Shown here: positions 25,463 to 33,336 of the stretch, one piece after another
Layout of the letters: each line of letters begins with the position of its first letter
Numbering within the stretch: position 1 is the stretch's first letter
NCBI GenBank assembly: GCA_964565685.1
Contig: CAZMFR010000005.1
Location: 1 to 62,948 of the forward strand
Origin: JAGWNR01 sp964565685
Lineage (GTDB): Bacteria > Patescibacteriota > Minisyncoccia > Phycocordibacterales > PALSA-1337
Length of the DNA stretch: 62,948 nucleotides
Direction: 5' to 3'
Translations under genes and position numbers: made by a program
Notes under the pieces: generated by a model
What the model saw: only the letters and a program-made list of their open reading frames with translations
What the model was told of the DNA's origin: nothing
Databases searched by the model: none

Positions 25463-25548
25463 AGTACGGATATATTAGCGTATTTGTTTAAAATATGCAA
25501 ATAGCTGGGCAAAATACGCCGCGTGGACCACTGATTTAATAGCTTAAG

Positions 25549-25575
25549 TTATTGGATTCAATTTGAATCCAATAA
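25549..25575. repeat. Palindrome TTATTGGATTCAA-n-TTGAATCCAATAA, copy 3
   Basis: Third copy of the 22027 family, 87 bases upstream of rpmF. The A-T pair of copies 1 and 2 is replaced by C-G on both arms, so the palindrome is preserved by a compensatory change. The remainder of 25463-25709 holds a GACTTTT...AAAAGTC hairpin near 25640 and no gene. Confidence 0.8.
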
Positions 25576-25709
25576 TCTAGATACAAAAAACAATATAATA
25601 ACAGGGCGGCTCATCTTTCGAAAGAAGCTCACGCTAGACTTTTCTTAAAAAGTCTGGAGATTTCAACAGCTAAAAACATCACCTGCATTCATAGAAAGAC
25701 GCAGAAATA

Positions 25710-26342
25710 TTATGATGCGATCCCTTTTAAAAAACTCCGGCGATGCTCTTTTGTCAGACCGTATTTTTTTATCGCCTTGTAATGCGCCTTGGTACCATAT
25801 CCTTTGTGAACATCAAATCCATGATGTTGATGCTTTCGAGCCAGACTGATCATTTTGCGGTCGCGCAGGACTTTGGCGCAGATCGAGGCGAGCGAAATCA
25901 CCGGCTCCTTGTCATCGCCGCCGATGATTGTCTTTTGGTTCAAATAGCGAGACGGCGCCTTCAAACTGCCATCGAGGAGAACTTGGCATTTATCCAAGGG
26001 TAGCCCTTGGATAAAATTCGTTTCAATCTTCTTTAGCGATCGATTCAAGGCAAACTTTATGGCTGGTACGATCCCCTTTTCATCGATCATTTTGACCGAA
26101 GAATACGAAACGGCAAAATAGATATGACCCGCTTTTTGAGCTTTTTTTATTTCAAGAAAAACGCGCTCGCGCGCCGCCGGCGTCATTTTTTTTGAGTCGC
26201 GCGCCCCCTTGAACATTTTCAGTAATTTCGCCGCCATTTCCGATCGAGCGGCAAAAGCCCCGACCGCCACAGGACCAGCCAAAGGCCCGCGACCCGCTTC
26301 GTCTATGCCGATCAGAAACTTATATTTCATAAGATATCTCAT
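25710..26342 (-). CDS. rnhB: Ribonuclease HII
   Basis: 210 residues; removes ribonucleotides from DNA and RNA primers. Marks: FLIGIDEAGRGPLAGPVAVG (catalytic DE), VLLDGSLKAP, SLASICAKVLRDRKM and HHGFDVHKGYGTKAHY. The start MRYLMKYK is chosen because its ATG lies six bases after TGC-TATAGT; the ATG at 26330 is the alternative. A 27-bp palindrome at 25989-26015 adds the loop NFIQGLPL to the protein. Divergent from dnaE, the two -10 boxes being only about 65 bp apart. Confidence 0.93.
   Translation of the reverse strand: MRYLMKYKFLIGIDEAGRGPLAGPVAVGAFAARSEMAAKLLKMFKGARDSKKMTPAARERVFLEIKKAQKAGHIYFAVSYSSVKMIDEKGIVPAIKFALNRSLKKIETNFIQGLPLDKCQVLLDGSLKAPSRYLNQKTIIGGDDKEPVISLASICAKVLRDRKMISLARKHQHHGFDVHKGYGTKAHYKAIKKYGLTKEHRRSFLKGIAS
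25989..26015. repeat. In-frame palindrome in rnhB
   Basis: TTTATCCAAGGG-TAG-CCCTTGGATAAA, perfect 12-bp arms with a 3-base loop, within the coding sequence. Core resembles 16822-16846. Confidence 0.75.
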
Positions 26343-26348
26343 AGAAAA

Positions 26349-26432
26349 ACTATAGCATATTGTCCAAGATCCGATCTTGTCTAAAAATATGCGCATCTGC
26401 GCGACCTCTGTGAAATTTGCTATACTTTAACC
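26349..26432. promoter_or_regulatory. Divergent leaderless promoters of rnhB and dnaE
   Basis: Minus: TATAGT at 26349-26354, six bases, ATG 26342. Plus: TGC-TATACT at 26421-26426, six bases (TTAACC), ATG 26433. Neither has a clear -35. Confidence 0.65.
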
Positions 26433-29400
26433 ATGAGCCAATCCGCCTTCACCCACCTCCACGTCCATTCCCACTTTTCCTTGCTCAATGCCTTACCAAA
26501 AGTCGATGAACTGGTCAAAGCGGCGAAGAACGATCATATGGCGGCGATCGCGCTGACAGATGCCGGCAACATGTACGGCGCGATCGAATTTTACAAGGAG
26601 TGCAAAAAGGCGGAGATAAAGCCGATCCTCGGCGTCGACTTTTATTTTGCGGTGCGCACGCGCAAGGATATGCAGGCAGGCGTGGACAATCGCCGCACAC
26701 GATTGGTTTTGCTTGCAAAAAACGAGATCGGCTACAAAAACCTGATACAGCTCGTGACAAAATCTTACCTCGAAGGATTTTATTACAAACCGCGCATCGA
26801 CCGAGAGCTGCTCCAAACATATAACGAGGGGCTCATAGCCATCGCTCCTTCTTTTTCTAGCGACATCGCCCAAGCCGTCAAGAATCGCGATTTGGAAAAA
26901 GCGAAACTGCTCATAAACGATTATAAGAAGATCTTTAACGGCAAGGAGGCCGCCGAGGAACCCTTGCAATCTGAAGGTTCCGATTTTCAAAACTTCTATA
27001 TAGAGATAACCCGCCATCCGGAAATAGGCGGTCATGACGAATTGATGGCCACATTGACCAAATTGGCCGAGGAAACACGGACACCGATCGTCGCATCAGC
27101 AGACGTCTACTACATGAAGCCGGAAGACCGCGAAGCGCGCGAAACCCTCATGCGTGTCATGCAAGGCGGCGATGGGAGCGATCGTGCGAGCGACAATGAA
27201 GATGAAGATTTTTCATTTATATCTAACGAACGTGCACAGGAATTCTTCAAGGATCTGCCTGAAGCTCTGGAGAACAATCGAAAGATAGCCGATTCCTGCA
27301 ACATCGAGCTGGATCTCGGCAAATGGGTGTTTCCGAATTATATCGTTGAGAGCGGCAAATCTTATGACGACGAATTGAAAGATTTCACCGAGAAAGGATA
27401 TGCCTGGCGAAATATAAAAAAGACAAAAGAGGTTGCCGCTCGCGCCGATTATGAGCTCAGCGTCATAAAGAAAAAGGGCTACGCGCCATATTTCCTCGTG
27501 GTGTCTGACCTCCTGAGATACGCGCATACGGCCGGCATCTTGACGACCACCAGAGGGTCAGCCGCCGGCTCCCTTGTCTCATACTTGACCGGCATCACGA
27601 ACGTAGATCCGCTCCGATTCAACTTGCCATTCGAGAGATTTCTGAATCCGGAACGACCATCGGCTCCGGATATCGATATGGATATGGCCGACAACCGTCG
27701 CGATGATATGATCAAATATGCAAAGGGAAAATACGGCACTGACCATGTGGCGCAGATAGGAACATTCGGCTCGATGCTCGCACGCGGATCCGTGCGCGAC
27801 GTAGCCAGAGCCATGGGCTTTCCCTATGAGCTAGGAGACAAGATCTCAAAGATGATCCCGATGGGCTCGCAAGGATTCCCGATGACCATAGAGCGCGCCA
27901 TGCACGACGTCGCCGAACTGACCGACTTGTACAAAAGGGATCCGGAAGTGCATCGCATAATCGATATGGCGAAAAAAATAGAGGGTTGCGCCCGCCATAT
28001 CTCTGTGCACGCCGCCGGCGTAGTCATAGCGCCAAAGCCATTGACTGAATATTCCCCTCTCCAGTTTGACACAAAAGGTGGTGAAGGAGACGAGAAAAAG
28101 ATCATCACACAATATGACATGCACGCCATCGAGGATGCAGGCCTGCTCAAATTCGACTTTCTCGGAATCAGAAACCTCGCAATCCTGGCTGATGCTGTCG
28201 ATAGAGTGAAAAAAATCGAAGGGGTCGCCGTCGACATAGAAAACGTGCCTCTCGAGGACAAGAGGACTTTTGAGATGCTGGCTCGCGGCGAAACCGTCGG
28301 GACTTTCCAGCTCAATGGCTCCGGCATGACAAAATATCTCGTCGATTTGAAGCCGACGAAGATTGAGGACATCAGCTTGATGGTCGCCTTGTACCGCCCC
28401 GGTCCTATGGATAACATCAATGAATATATTCTGCGCAAGAACGGCAAGAAGCCGGCGACATATCTCCATCCAGCCATGAAGAAATTCCTCGAACCGACAT
28501 TCGGCGTGCTCGTATATCAGGACGACCTTCTGATGACTGCGATCGAAGTGGCCGGATATACTTGGGGCGAAGTAGACAAGTTCAGAAAAGCAGTGGGCAA
28601 GAAGATCCCAAAAGAGATGGCTAAACAGCACGAATTGTTCGTTGAGGGGTGTCAAAAGCACGGCAAGCTCTCAAAAAAACAAGCCGAAGAGATTTGGAAG
28701 CTGTTCGAACCATTCCAGGGTTACGGCTTCAACAAAGCCCATGCCGCAAGCTATGGCAAGGTCGCCTATCAGACGGCATATATGAAAGCAAATTTCCCCG
28801 CTATATACATGTCCGCTGTCCTATCCGCAGAATCCGGAGACGTTGAAAAGATCGCCGAGATCGTCACCGAATGCAAGCGCATGAATATCCCGATCCTGCC
28901 GCCAGACATAAACGAGAGCTTTAGCCAGTTTACAGTCATCAAAGATGAAAAAGATGGTGTTTCCATTTCCGAGCCAAAATTGCCTTCTGCCTCATATCGC
29001 ATCCGTTTTGGCCTCGTCACGATAAAAAACTTCGGTCAAGGCATCGCTACGGCGATAATCGAAGAGCGCAAGAGAAGCGGCAAATTCAAATCGCTCTCTG
29101 ATTTTTTGGAGCGGGTCAAGGACAAGAACCTCAACAAAAAATCTCTCGAAGCCCTCATCAAAGCCGGCGCTCTAGATTGCTTCGGCCAAGATCGCGGCGT
29201 CCTCCTCGCGAACGTCGAAAATCTACTCGCATATAACAAAGAGAACGAAAAGCAATCGGGCGACCAGGATTCCCTTTTTGGTCAGATGTCAGACACTTCT
29301 TCCCTGCCTACTCTGAAGCTAGCCCCGGCTCCGCCAGCCGCTTCGAACGATATGCTCGCCTGGGAACGAGAGCTTCTGGGTTTGTATATTTCAGGGCATC

Positions 29401-29717
29401 CTCTCGAACAATTCCGTTCTGTCATCGAGAAGCGCGATATGAATATCGGAAAGGCAAAATCATTGAAGGATGGCGCCGAAGTCATCGTAGCCGGCATCAT
29501 CGAAGAGCTGCGTCCCGTCAACACAAAGAAAGGCGACCCTATGATGTTCTTGCGTATGGCTGATTTTACCGGCACGATCGAATGTGTAGTCTTTCCGCGC
29601 GTCCTGTTTGAATACCGCTCGTCCATAGCTGTCGATAAATGCGTCGCAATAAAAGGAAAAGTAAGCGACAGAAACGGCGAAAAGACCTTGATCATCGATA
29701 AAGTAAAGGGATTGTGA
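26433..29717 (+). CDS. dnaE: DNA polymerase III subunit alpha
   Basis: 1094 residues; replicative polymerase. N-terminal PHP domain (FTHLHVHSHFSLLNALPKVD, IALTDAGNMYGAIEFYKECK), catalytic palm with APDIDMDMADNRRDDM and LLKFDFLGIRNLAIL, RGSAAGSLVSYLTGI, fingers RFRKAVGKK-type segment GEVDKFRKAVGKKIPKEM, then helix-hairpin-helix and a C-terminal OB domain (VNTKKGDPMMFLRMADFTG). The PHP His/Asp residues look intact, so zinc-dependent proofreading is possible. Predicted leaderless mRNA. The only long plus-strand gene before the RNA region. Confidence 0.96.
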   Translation: MSQSAFTHLHVHSHFSLLNALPKVDELVKAAKNDHMAAIALTDAGNMYGAIEFYKECKKAEIKPILGVDFYFAVRTRKDMQAGVDNRRTRLVLLAKNEIGYKNLIQLVTKSYLEGFYYKPRIDRELLQTYNEGLIAIAPSFSSDIAQAVKNRDLEKAKLLINDYKKIFNGKEAAEEPLQSEGSDFQNFYIEITRHPEIGGHDELMATLTKLAEETRTPIVASADVYYMKPEDREARETLMRVMQGGDGSDRASDNEDEDFSFISNERAQEFFKDLPEALENNRKIADSCNIELDLGKWVFPNYIVESGKSYDDELKDFTEKGYAWRNIKKTKEVAARADYELSVIKKKGYAPYFLVVSDLLRYAHTAGILTTTRGSAAGSLVSYLTGITNVDPLRFNLPFERFLNPERPSAPDIDMDMADNRRDDMIKYAKGKYGTDHVAQIGTFGSMLARGSVRDVARAMGFPYELGDKISKMIPMGSQGFPMTIERAMHDVAELTDLYKRDPEVHRIIDMAKKIEGCARHISVHAAGVVIAPKPLTEYSPLQFDTKGGEGDEKKIITQYDMHAIEDAGLLKFDFLGIRNLAILADAVDRVKKIEGVAVDIENVPLEDKRTFEMLARGETVGTFQLNGSGMTKYLVDLKPTKIEDISLMVALYRPGPMDNINEYILRKNGKKPATYLHPAMKKFLEPTFGVLVYQDDLLMTAIEVAGYTWGEVDKFRKAVGKKIPKEMAKQHELFVEGCQKHGKLSKKQAEEIWKLFEPFQGYGFNKAHAASYGKVAYQTAYMKANFPAIYMSAVLSAESGDVEKIAEIVTECKRMNIPILPPDINESFSQFTVIKDEKDGVSISEPKLPSASYRIRFGLVTIKNFGQGIATAIIEERKRSGKFKSLSDFLERVKDKNLNKKSLEALIKAGALDCFGQDRGVLLANVENLLAYNKENEKQSGDQDSLFGQMSDTSSLPTLKLAPAPPAASNDMLAWERELLGLYISGHPLEQFRSVIEKRDMNIGKAKSLKDGAEVIVAGIIEELRPVNTKKGDPMMFLRMADFTGTIECVVFPRVLFEYRSSIAVDKCVAIKGKVSDRNGEKTLIIDKVKGL

Positions 29718-29749
29718 TGCTTGTTAAGGTCATTTAAGCCAAAATAAAT

Positions 29750-29773
29750 CCCCGCAGTCCATGCGGGGAATTT
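29750..29773. terminator. Bidirectional terminator after dnaE
   Basis: CCCCGCA-GTCCA-TGCGGGG followed by AATTTTTA on the plus strand and ATTTATTTT on the minus strand. It separates dnaE from the 3' end of the structured RNA. Confidence 0.85.
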
Positions 29774-29787
29774 TTATAAGAAAAACA

Positions 29788-30800
29788 TGATATCGGATAT
29801 GACACACTTCGCTTCGATAGAGAAGAAATGGGCGCATCATCCGATATCATCTCCGTCTTTCGACAGAAATTGCAGAGAGGAACAAGTCAAACACATGATC
29901 GTCATGTAGTCATTTCATCTCCTCTCTATCCGACACTCGCCGGAAATCGTGAAAGAGCTGCTGTGGCACGGGCTCACACTTCTCCGAAGAGAAAGCCTGA
30001 CGATCGCCACAGAGAGGATACAACTACCCTCTTCAAGAAAAACAATATTTTGCGTTCCTTGAAGAGGGGGTGAATAGAACAAATAACGCTTTGAAAGCAT
30101 CTGTTTTTTCATTCACCCTTCGCCTTCCGCCGGCTGGCAGAGGCGAAAATTTAGAAGGAGCAGGAAAACGGTCATCTATTATTAGAGATACCACGCCCAG
30201 CGCTCCTCCAAGGTCTTTCGACCGAAATTCTGTGAAAGAAGTCATAAGCTCGCAAAATTAATGCAGCGTTCATCTCTCTTTCACATGGTCTTTCGACGAC
30301 CGAAATTATTCGCGGCACAATTGAGGATCATGTCGACATGCTTCAAATATAAATTTTTAACACGCACACAACATACCTTACCAAACGCGCCGCGAAGCGA
30401 GGTATATGAACAATCGCTCGACACAGAGCAATGCCTTATTCACCTCGCAAAATCTTTCCCAATATGAACTTTTCTATTCGCACAATATATATGCGGCATT
30501 AAAATAATGCATATCGAGAAGATAAAATGGTGCAGAGAATGCCCTCATACACCTCTCATTAAAAGAGGTACCTGGTCAGTCTCCCTGCGCCAAAATCTCA
30601 AAGAACAAAATCGTAGAGGGGAAACCTGTTTGTCTTTCTTGGAAAAGATACTTCTCCAGAAAATCGCTTAACTCCCCCTCTTCCCGACATTGAAATACAA
30701 TTTCAATTCCGGGAAAAGGGGTCGAGAGAATTTCTTCTCTCGACCGTGTGGCACTCTAATTATCATCCAAACAATTCGGATAGTTACACCCTCGCCACAC
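29788..30800 (-). ncRNA. Giant structured RNA, left copy with extra 5' domain (about 1.0 kb)
   Basis: No protein is encoded. Perfect long-range stems seen: TGATATCGGAT/ATCCGATATCA (29788-29798 with 29839-29849), GAGAGGA/TCCTCTC (29875-29881 with 29920-29926), ACCCTCTTCAAG/CTTGAAGAGGGGGT (30026-30071), GGAGC/GCTCC (30157-30161 with 30202-30206), TGTGAAAGA/TCTTTCACA (30231-30239 with 30277-30285), TTCGCGGC/GCCGCGAA (30309-30316 with 30389-30396), GCGAGGT/ACCTCGC (30397-30403 with 30442-30448), GGTGCAG/CTGCGCC (30529-30535 with 30585-30591), GGTCGAGAGAA hairpin (30720-30745) and GTGTGGC/GCCACAC (30746-30752 with 30794-30800). Read on the minus strand hairpin loops become GAAA (GGTC-GAAA-GACC; 30731-30734), which favours that strand. 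29788-30396 is homologous to 32307-32892. It begins 16 bases past the transposase stop. Confidence 0.72.
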
Positions 30801-30815
30801 CTTTGCCGCCTCGCG

Positions 30816-32204
30816 CTACTCTTTCGAGCCCGCTTGTGCGGCAGATTTTTCCAGCTTCCACCATTCACGGTGGAGGAATTCAGCAAACCGGGTCAGCGTC
30901 CGCCAGATAGCCATCTTGTGGATGTGTCCGTCGGTGTAACGCTTCTTGCCGTTATCACCGTTTTCGACGACCGGGTGCCGCTTGCGCAGCTCCGCCTTCA
31001 TCTTGATGAGGTAGTTTCCCCACCTCGTGTCCCGTTTGGCCTGACGATTGAACTGATCCGCCACCAGATACAGCGCTTGACGCCCGTCGGGGTGCCAATT
31101 GGAGATCTGGTCTTTCCGCCGGCGAGCGAACTTGCCGTCTTTGAGGACGTGCACGCCGAGGAACGCGACCAATTGCGAGGATTTCTTGAACCGCCGGATG
31201 TCAATGATAGCGTTGACGAGGCGCGCCGCAATGCGAGGGCCGATGCCGGGAATAGGTTCAAAGACCTTGTCCCAGACATCGAGATCATAGACCGATTTCT
31301 CGAGCTTCTTCAGAGCCTTGGCTTCTTCGGTCAGGAGGGCTTGGAGGATGGGGTCGCTGGCCTTGAGCTCGGCCGCGGCCTTTTCCAGACTGCCTTCAGG
31401 GAACTTCCCCTCCTCGTTACAGAAGGCGATGCCGATGGCGTGCTGGCCGAGGCGCTGCTCGCAGCCCATCCGCGCTTTCATGGTCTCCATCCAGTTCCGA
31501 TACGCGATCCGGAGCCGGATGATGCCGCGATCGCGGACGTAGGTGTCATAGAACTCAGACGGATGCTCGAGTGCCACCTGGGCGAGGAGCGCCGGATCAG
31601 AATCCTTTGATCCTTCGCCACGATGGTCTTTGAGCTTGAACGGCGATATACGGACAACCCTGCCGTGCATATCTTCGAGCTTGCGGCTCAAAGCATAAGC
31701 AAAGTAGTCGCCAGAACCGCCGAGGGTCATGGCCACCGTGTCGCCGGTCTCGATGCCGATCCACGCGGACGGCACTTGTTTGGCCACCTTGATGAGCTTC
31801 GGTTCGATTTTGCCGTTGACAGGAGTGTGGAAGACACATTGCGAAGCGTGCCTGCCGAAGACCTTTTCACCTTCAACTGGATCCCGGAATACCACTTGAT
31901 GCTCGGGAATGGCTGAGATGTCTTCGTCCGGCTTGACGTCGCGCCATTTGATCGGACATTGGCCGAGAAGAAAATCGATCTCTTCCTGTTCGGTCTCGAG
32001 CTTGAAGCTCTGCACCGATCTCGTGTCACGATCCATGACGGCGACCAAGGTCGGCCGCGGTTCTTGGTCCTTTTTCTGCTTGACGCGATGCGAGATGCCG
32101 ATGATGCGGCCATTCGGCTTCACGTCGGTTTTCATCTTGCGCGCCGTGGGTTTTTCAACTGATTCCGCTGCTACCGTCGCTGTTTCATTTTCTGTCGTTT
32201 TCAT
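30816..32204 (-). CDS. IS110-family-like transposase (DEDD recombinase)
   Basis: 462 residues, longer than usual IS110 transposases (350-400). After a 40-residue Lys/Glu-rich leader, the RuvC-like DEDD domain: TLVAVMDRD (first Asp), SAWIGIETGD (Glu), and KDHRGEGSKDSDPALLAQVA (DxxD-like acid pair). The C-terminal Transposase_20 part has VFEPIPGIGPRIAARLVNAI, FKKSSQLVAFLGV and the Ser-containing QISNWHPDGRQALY. AAAGGG lies seven bases before the ATG. The gene is GC-rich relative to its flanks. In this family recombination is guided by a bridge RNA encoded in the element's non-coding end; here both sides carry homologous giant RNAs. Element ends and target duplications were not found. Confidence 0.85.
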   Translation of the reverse strand: MKTTENETATVAAESVEKPTARKMKTDVKPNGRIIGISHRVKQKKDQEPRPTLVAVMDRDTRSVQSFKLETEQEEIDFLLGQCPIKWRDVKPDEDISAIPEHQVVFRDPVEGEKVFGRHASQCVFHTPVNGKIEPKLIKVAKQVPSAWIGIETGDTVAMTLGGSGDYFAYALSRKLEDMHGRVVRISPFKLKDHRGEGSKDSDPALLAQVALEHPSEFYDTYVRDRGIIRLRIAYRNWMETMKARMGCEQRLGQHAIGIAFCNEEGKFPEGSLEKAAAELKASDPILQALLTEEAKALKKLEKSVYDLDVWDKVFEPIPGIGPRIAARLVNAIIDIRRFKKSSQLVAFLGVHVLKDGKFARRRKDQISNWHPDGRQALYLVADQFNRQAKRDTRWGNYLIKMKAELRKRHPVVENGDNGKKRYTDGHIHKMAIWRTLTRFAEFLHREWWKLEKSAAQAGSKE

Positions 32205-32306
32205 CTACTGCCCTTTCTCGTTTTAGGCCCGTCGGCCTTGGTTGTGGTTTGTTTTACTGCATCGCCTTTTCACACCCGCTTGCGCAGATCTGATCAGGCA
32301 AAGTTT

Positions 32307-32892
32307 CTCGGCAGCGAATCTTGCTTCTCAATAAAGAGAAAGGTATTCAGTCGCCGAGCTCCTCCACTCGGAGGAAATTTAAGGAGAGAAATGCTTTCAT
32401 TCTCGAATCTTATTCGAAAAACTGACTTCTTCTCTCCTCCAGTTCCCAAGGTCGAGCCTACGGTTTAGCTGGAAATTGTAAAAGAGCTGCTGTGGCACGG
32501 GCTCACACTTCTCCGAAGAGAAATGCGTGTCAACGCCACCGAGAGGATATTCTTACCCTCTTCAAGAAAAATAATTAGAACATTACATTCCTTGAAGAGG
32601 GGGTGAGTATGCGTTCATTCGCCTGAAGGCAAAAGCAAAAAACGCTCACCCTTCGCCTTCCGCCGACTGGCAGAGGCGAAAATTTAGGAGAAGTAGCAAA
32701 GCGTTCATCTGTTTATAGATACCAAGGCCAACTCTTCTCCAAGGTCTTTCGACCAAAAATTTGTGATGCAAAGCTATGACCTCTCCGAAGAGAATCTCCT
32801 CTGTCGCATCACAGGTCGCCTTTCGACAACCGAGATTTTGTGGCGCACAGCGAGTAGCTCTTTTGAAAAAGAACCCGGCATCTCGCGCCACA
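32307..32892 (-). ncRNA. Giant structured RNA, right copy (about 0.6 kb), upstream of the transposase
   Basis: Homologous to 29788-30396. Two blocks are nearly identical (32481-32523 to 29952-29994, 43/43; 32647-32687 to 30114-30154, 40/41) while the intervening stems differ but still pair: CTCGGC/GCCGAG (32307-32312 with 32353-32358), CCTCC-ACTC-GGAGG (32361-32374), GGAGAGAA/TTCTCTCC (32383-32390 with 32430-32437), ACCCTCTTCAAG/CTTGAAGAGGGGGT (32555-32604), GGAGAAG/CTTCTCC (32687-32693 with 32734-32740), GGTC-TTTC-GACC (32743-32754), TGTGATGC/GCATCACA (32762-32769 with 32806-32813) and TGTGGCGC/GCGCCACA (32839-32846 with 32885-32892). It lies between a possible promoter (minus strand TTGACA at 32977-32982) and the transposase start, so it may be the 5' leader of that mRNA or an independent RNA. 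Confidence 0.72.
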
Positions 32893-33009
32893 TGCCAGCT
32901 GGAGCTGACAAATCATAAAGAACGGCTCATCTTGCCCGTCAAAATCTTAGGTTAAGCTAGCATACAATTTATATTATGTCAATATATCCGTCTATCCTCG
33001 TTTGCGTTA

Positions 33010-33235
33010 CTATAAACATACGGAAATTGTCGCGGCCACCAACCGCGATCGACGATTCGAGTCGTTTGGACCTAATCCGCAGATAAAATAAAAGTGTCCT
33101 GCGCATTTTACTTGACCTAGCTCGCCCAAAGCGATCTCTCGTCAGTAGACAAAGCAGGAAAGCTCGGTGGAACCGCGAAGATCATTCGCCCGGGCATGTA
33201 CAGAGCGTTCGCCGCGTACATGTCTGGGCATTTTA
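33010..33235 (+). promoter_or_regulatory. T-box leader of thrS with terminator
   Basis: GGTGGAACCGCGAAG at 33166-33180 is the conserved T-box that pairs with the uncharged tRNA acceptor end. It is preceded by an AGTAGACAAAG stretch and stem-forming sequence from about 33010 (GCGACGATT region; GGACCTAATCCGC contains an ACC that could serve as Thr specifier). It is followed by a terminator GCCCGGGCATGTAC/GTACATGTCTGGGC (33188-33201 with 33216-33229) and ATTTTA. Uncharged tRNA-Thr would favour the antiterminator and switch on thrS. The specifier assignment is tentative. Confidence 0.72.
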
Positions 33236-33336
33236 CGTCTTACTTTATCAATCAATCACAAAGCGCAAAGTGTAAAGTTAAAGAAAAAATATACAGCTCG
33301 TATTCCCTTTCTGCTTTATACTTTCTACTAATCACC

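Noticed and set aside
30690..31610. 306-codon plus-strand open frame opposite the transposase
   Set aside because: Mirror of the GC-rich transposase gene and of the structured RNA; the IS110 motifs are on the minus strand.
29760..33000. Group II intron or CRISPR-type interpretation of the structured region
   Set aside because: No reverse transcriptase or domain V-like 34-mer was found, and the repeats are two long homologous units, not an array of short repeats with spacers.
33196..33336. N-terminal extension of ThrRS from an upstream ATG
   Set aside because: Those codons are the T-box terminator and untranslated leader; the family start is at 33337.
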